Positions 62,881 to 64,000 of a DNA stretch of 64,000 nt are shown here, piece by piece. The DNA lies in the NCBI GenBank assembly GCA_039621445.1, contig CP154956.1, positions 34,445,437-34,509,436 of the forward strand. Direction: 5' to 3'. This stretch comes from Euglena gracilis (lineage: Eukaryota > Euglenida > Euglenophyceae > Euglenales). Made by a program: the position numbers and the translations under genes. Positions within the stretch are counted from its first letter, which is position 1. Each line of letters opens with the position of its first letter. The notes beneath the pieces were generated by a model that was not told the DNA's origin, did not search any database, and was given only the letters and a program-made list of their open reading frames with translations.

Positions 62881-64000
62881 GTTTGGCAGGAAAATCGAAC
62901 GGCATCGGCTTCTGAGGAAGACATGCAACAACGCCGGAATCATAGTGCGAAAGGCAGTCTTCAGCTTTGGCCCAGAATCCTCCCCAGGCCCCTGTGGCTT
63001 GAGGCCCGACCACCTTCGGTGTTTGCTGGGTCATGATGCAGGTTGCCATGCAGATGACCTTCTGGACGAACTCACGACTTTCTGTTACCGCACCATTGAC
63101 AATGGTTTGCCAAAAGGACCTGCCGCAATCATGGCAGCAGCCAGACTGACAGCCTTGCGGAAATTGAAGGCAGCCAAAAACACCGATGATTTTGGCAACC
63201 AATGCCCACCTGGTCCAGAAGAAGAGGGAACCAGGCCCATAGCAGCGGGCGAGTGTCTGCGTCGCCTGGTGGGAAAAGTGACCATGAGACAGGAAGTGGT
63301 GAGAACAGCAGTTCGCAACAATCTACCTGGACAGTTTGGTGTTGGCCATTCGGATCCTTGCTCCATTGTCGCCATTGGGCTTCAGCAGCTTGTTGGGTGT
63401 CTCCATCACACAGGTGCTCAAGACTGGGGTGTGCGGCAATTGGACTTTGCAAATGCTTTCAACTGCCTGCGCCGTGAAGGAATGTTGGACGCTGTTCGAG
63501 AACGCTGCCCCGAGATGACAGCATGGATGGAGAGCTGCTACAGTGAGCATTCCACTTTGTACTGTGGTTCGACCTCCTTCCGCGGCAAGAGTGGTGTGCA
63601 ACAAGGTGACCCATGCGGTCCTGCGGCGTTCGCAATTGCAGTTCAAAATCTGGTTGAAAAAGTGGGTGAGCTGGTCGGATGGCAAGCATGGTACTTGGAC
63701 GATGCCCATCTCGTGGGCACCCCAGAACAACTGGAAACAGCAGTCCGATACATTCTGCGTGAAGGACCCTTCATTGGGGTTTCCCTGAATATGACCAAGT
63801 GTCGGTTGTGGGGACCTGCCTTTGGAATGGATTGGTCCAGCCTGCCAACCAACACAACCCCGCTCCAACAAATCCCAGTGCAGGCATATTCTGAAGCAAG
63901 TGGCCTCAAGGTCCTTGGACTGCCAGTCTGCCACCCAGCAGGGAGGGGATTCGCGTCCACTGTCTGGGCTCCACGAGTTGAAATGGTTCTGAAGGCATGC
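62855..64000 (+). CDS. Non-LTR (LINE-type) reverse transcriptase, open to the right edge
   Basis: One uninterrupted plus-strand frame of ~380 codons, the longest in the window, with no stop before base 64000. Motifs in order: SFGPESSPGPCGLRPDHLRC, TRPIAAGECLRRLVGK, RQLDFANAFNCLRREG (catalytic Asp), SGVQQGDPCGPAAFA, WYLDDAHLVG (YLDD, 63692-63703), VSLNMTKCRLWG. These are RT motifs 1-7 of LINE/R2-type enzymes used for target-primed reverse transcription. The ATG at 62855 is arbitrary because the true start may be antisense to the neighbouring minus-strand domain. Intact, so possibly recently active. Confidence 0.88.
   Translation, partial: MSRPSHEALFGRKIERHRLLRKTCNNAGIIVRKAVFSFGPESSPGPCGLRPDHLRCLLGHDAGCHADDLLDELTTFCYRTIDNGLPKGPAAIMAAARLTALRKLKAAKNTDDFGNQCPPGPEEEGTRPIAAGECLRRLVGKVTMRQEVVRTAVRNNLPGQFGVGHSDPCSIVAIGLQQLVGCLHHTGAQDWGVRQLDFANAFNCLRREGMLDAVRERCPEMTAWMESCYSEHSTLYCGSTSFRGKSGVQQGDPCGPAAFAIAVQNLVEKVGELVGWQAWYLDDAHLVGTPEQLETAVRYILREGPFIGVSLNMTKCRLWGPAFGMDWSSLPTNTTPLQQIPVQAYSEASGLKVLGLPVCHPAGRGFASTVWAPRVEMVLKAC

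Overview
The window looks like nuclear DNA of a eukaryotic microbe (protist or alga; I cannot name the lineage). Supporting evidence: a gene for cytosolic ribosomal protein eL6 with three GT-AG introns of 46-50 bp, degenerate CCCTAA (TTAGGG-type) telomere-like arrays, retroelements with chromodomain, tyrosine-recombinase and LINE-type modules, and an intron-bearing DDE transposase gene. Nothing looks bacterial: there are no operons or Shine-Dalgarno sites, and coding is very sparse.

Layout. 1-4413: pol of a Ty3/gypsy chromovirus (protease, RT, RNase H, integrase, chromodomain) split by frame changes, then a presumed LTR interval and a gag-like pair with a CCHC knuckle (4895-5973). 6280-9850: a C/G-tract hairpin array, a CA microsatellite and featureless DNA. 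9856-11543: a hAT-like MITE and a Mutator-like TIR element. 12093-13071: the clearest host genes, RPL6 (-) and a head-to-head small gene (+) with an MGC acylation-type start. 13600-24800: microsatellites and nested repeats, including a foldback holding two nested Mutator-like elements, a 934-bp palindrome, and elements with TA duplications. 25120-29960: a DNA transposon with inverted repeats around a multi-exon transposase gene (-). 30400-49500: TIR elements, interstitial telomere-like arrays, two copies of a 2.1-2.2 kb element carrying coding fragments, and scattered exon-like pieces. 50690-53390: a degenerate ~2.7 kb foldback. 56360-61593: a DIRS-like retrotransposon (-) beside a second partial copy. 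61850-64000: an exon-like gene start, the C-terminus of a LINE-type element (-), and a long LINE-type RT frame (+) that runs off the right edge.

The main result is that much of the apparent low-complexity C/G-tract DNA resolves into discrete mobile elements. Reading flank against flank gives 8-bp duplications (hAT-like: 9856, 21215, 42001, 43003, 47444), 9-10-bp duplications (Mutator-like: 10286, 16320, 17024, 31583, 39351) and TA duplications (19901, 22100, 24555, 30774, 37241, 38267). For 24555 the matching empty site is present at 24910. Most of these repeats contain the same small GGCGC-loop-GCGCC hairpin, and unrelated families share modules, which suggests modular, perhaps cross-mobilised, non-autonomous elements. 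All functional names are from reading translations and motifs; no database search was run.
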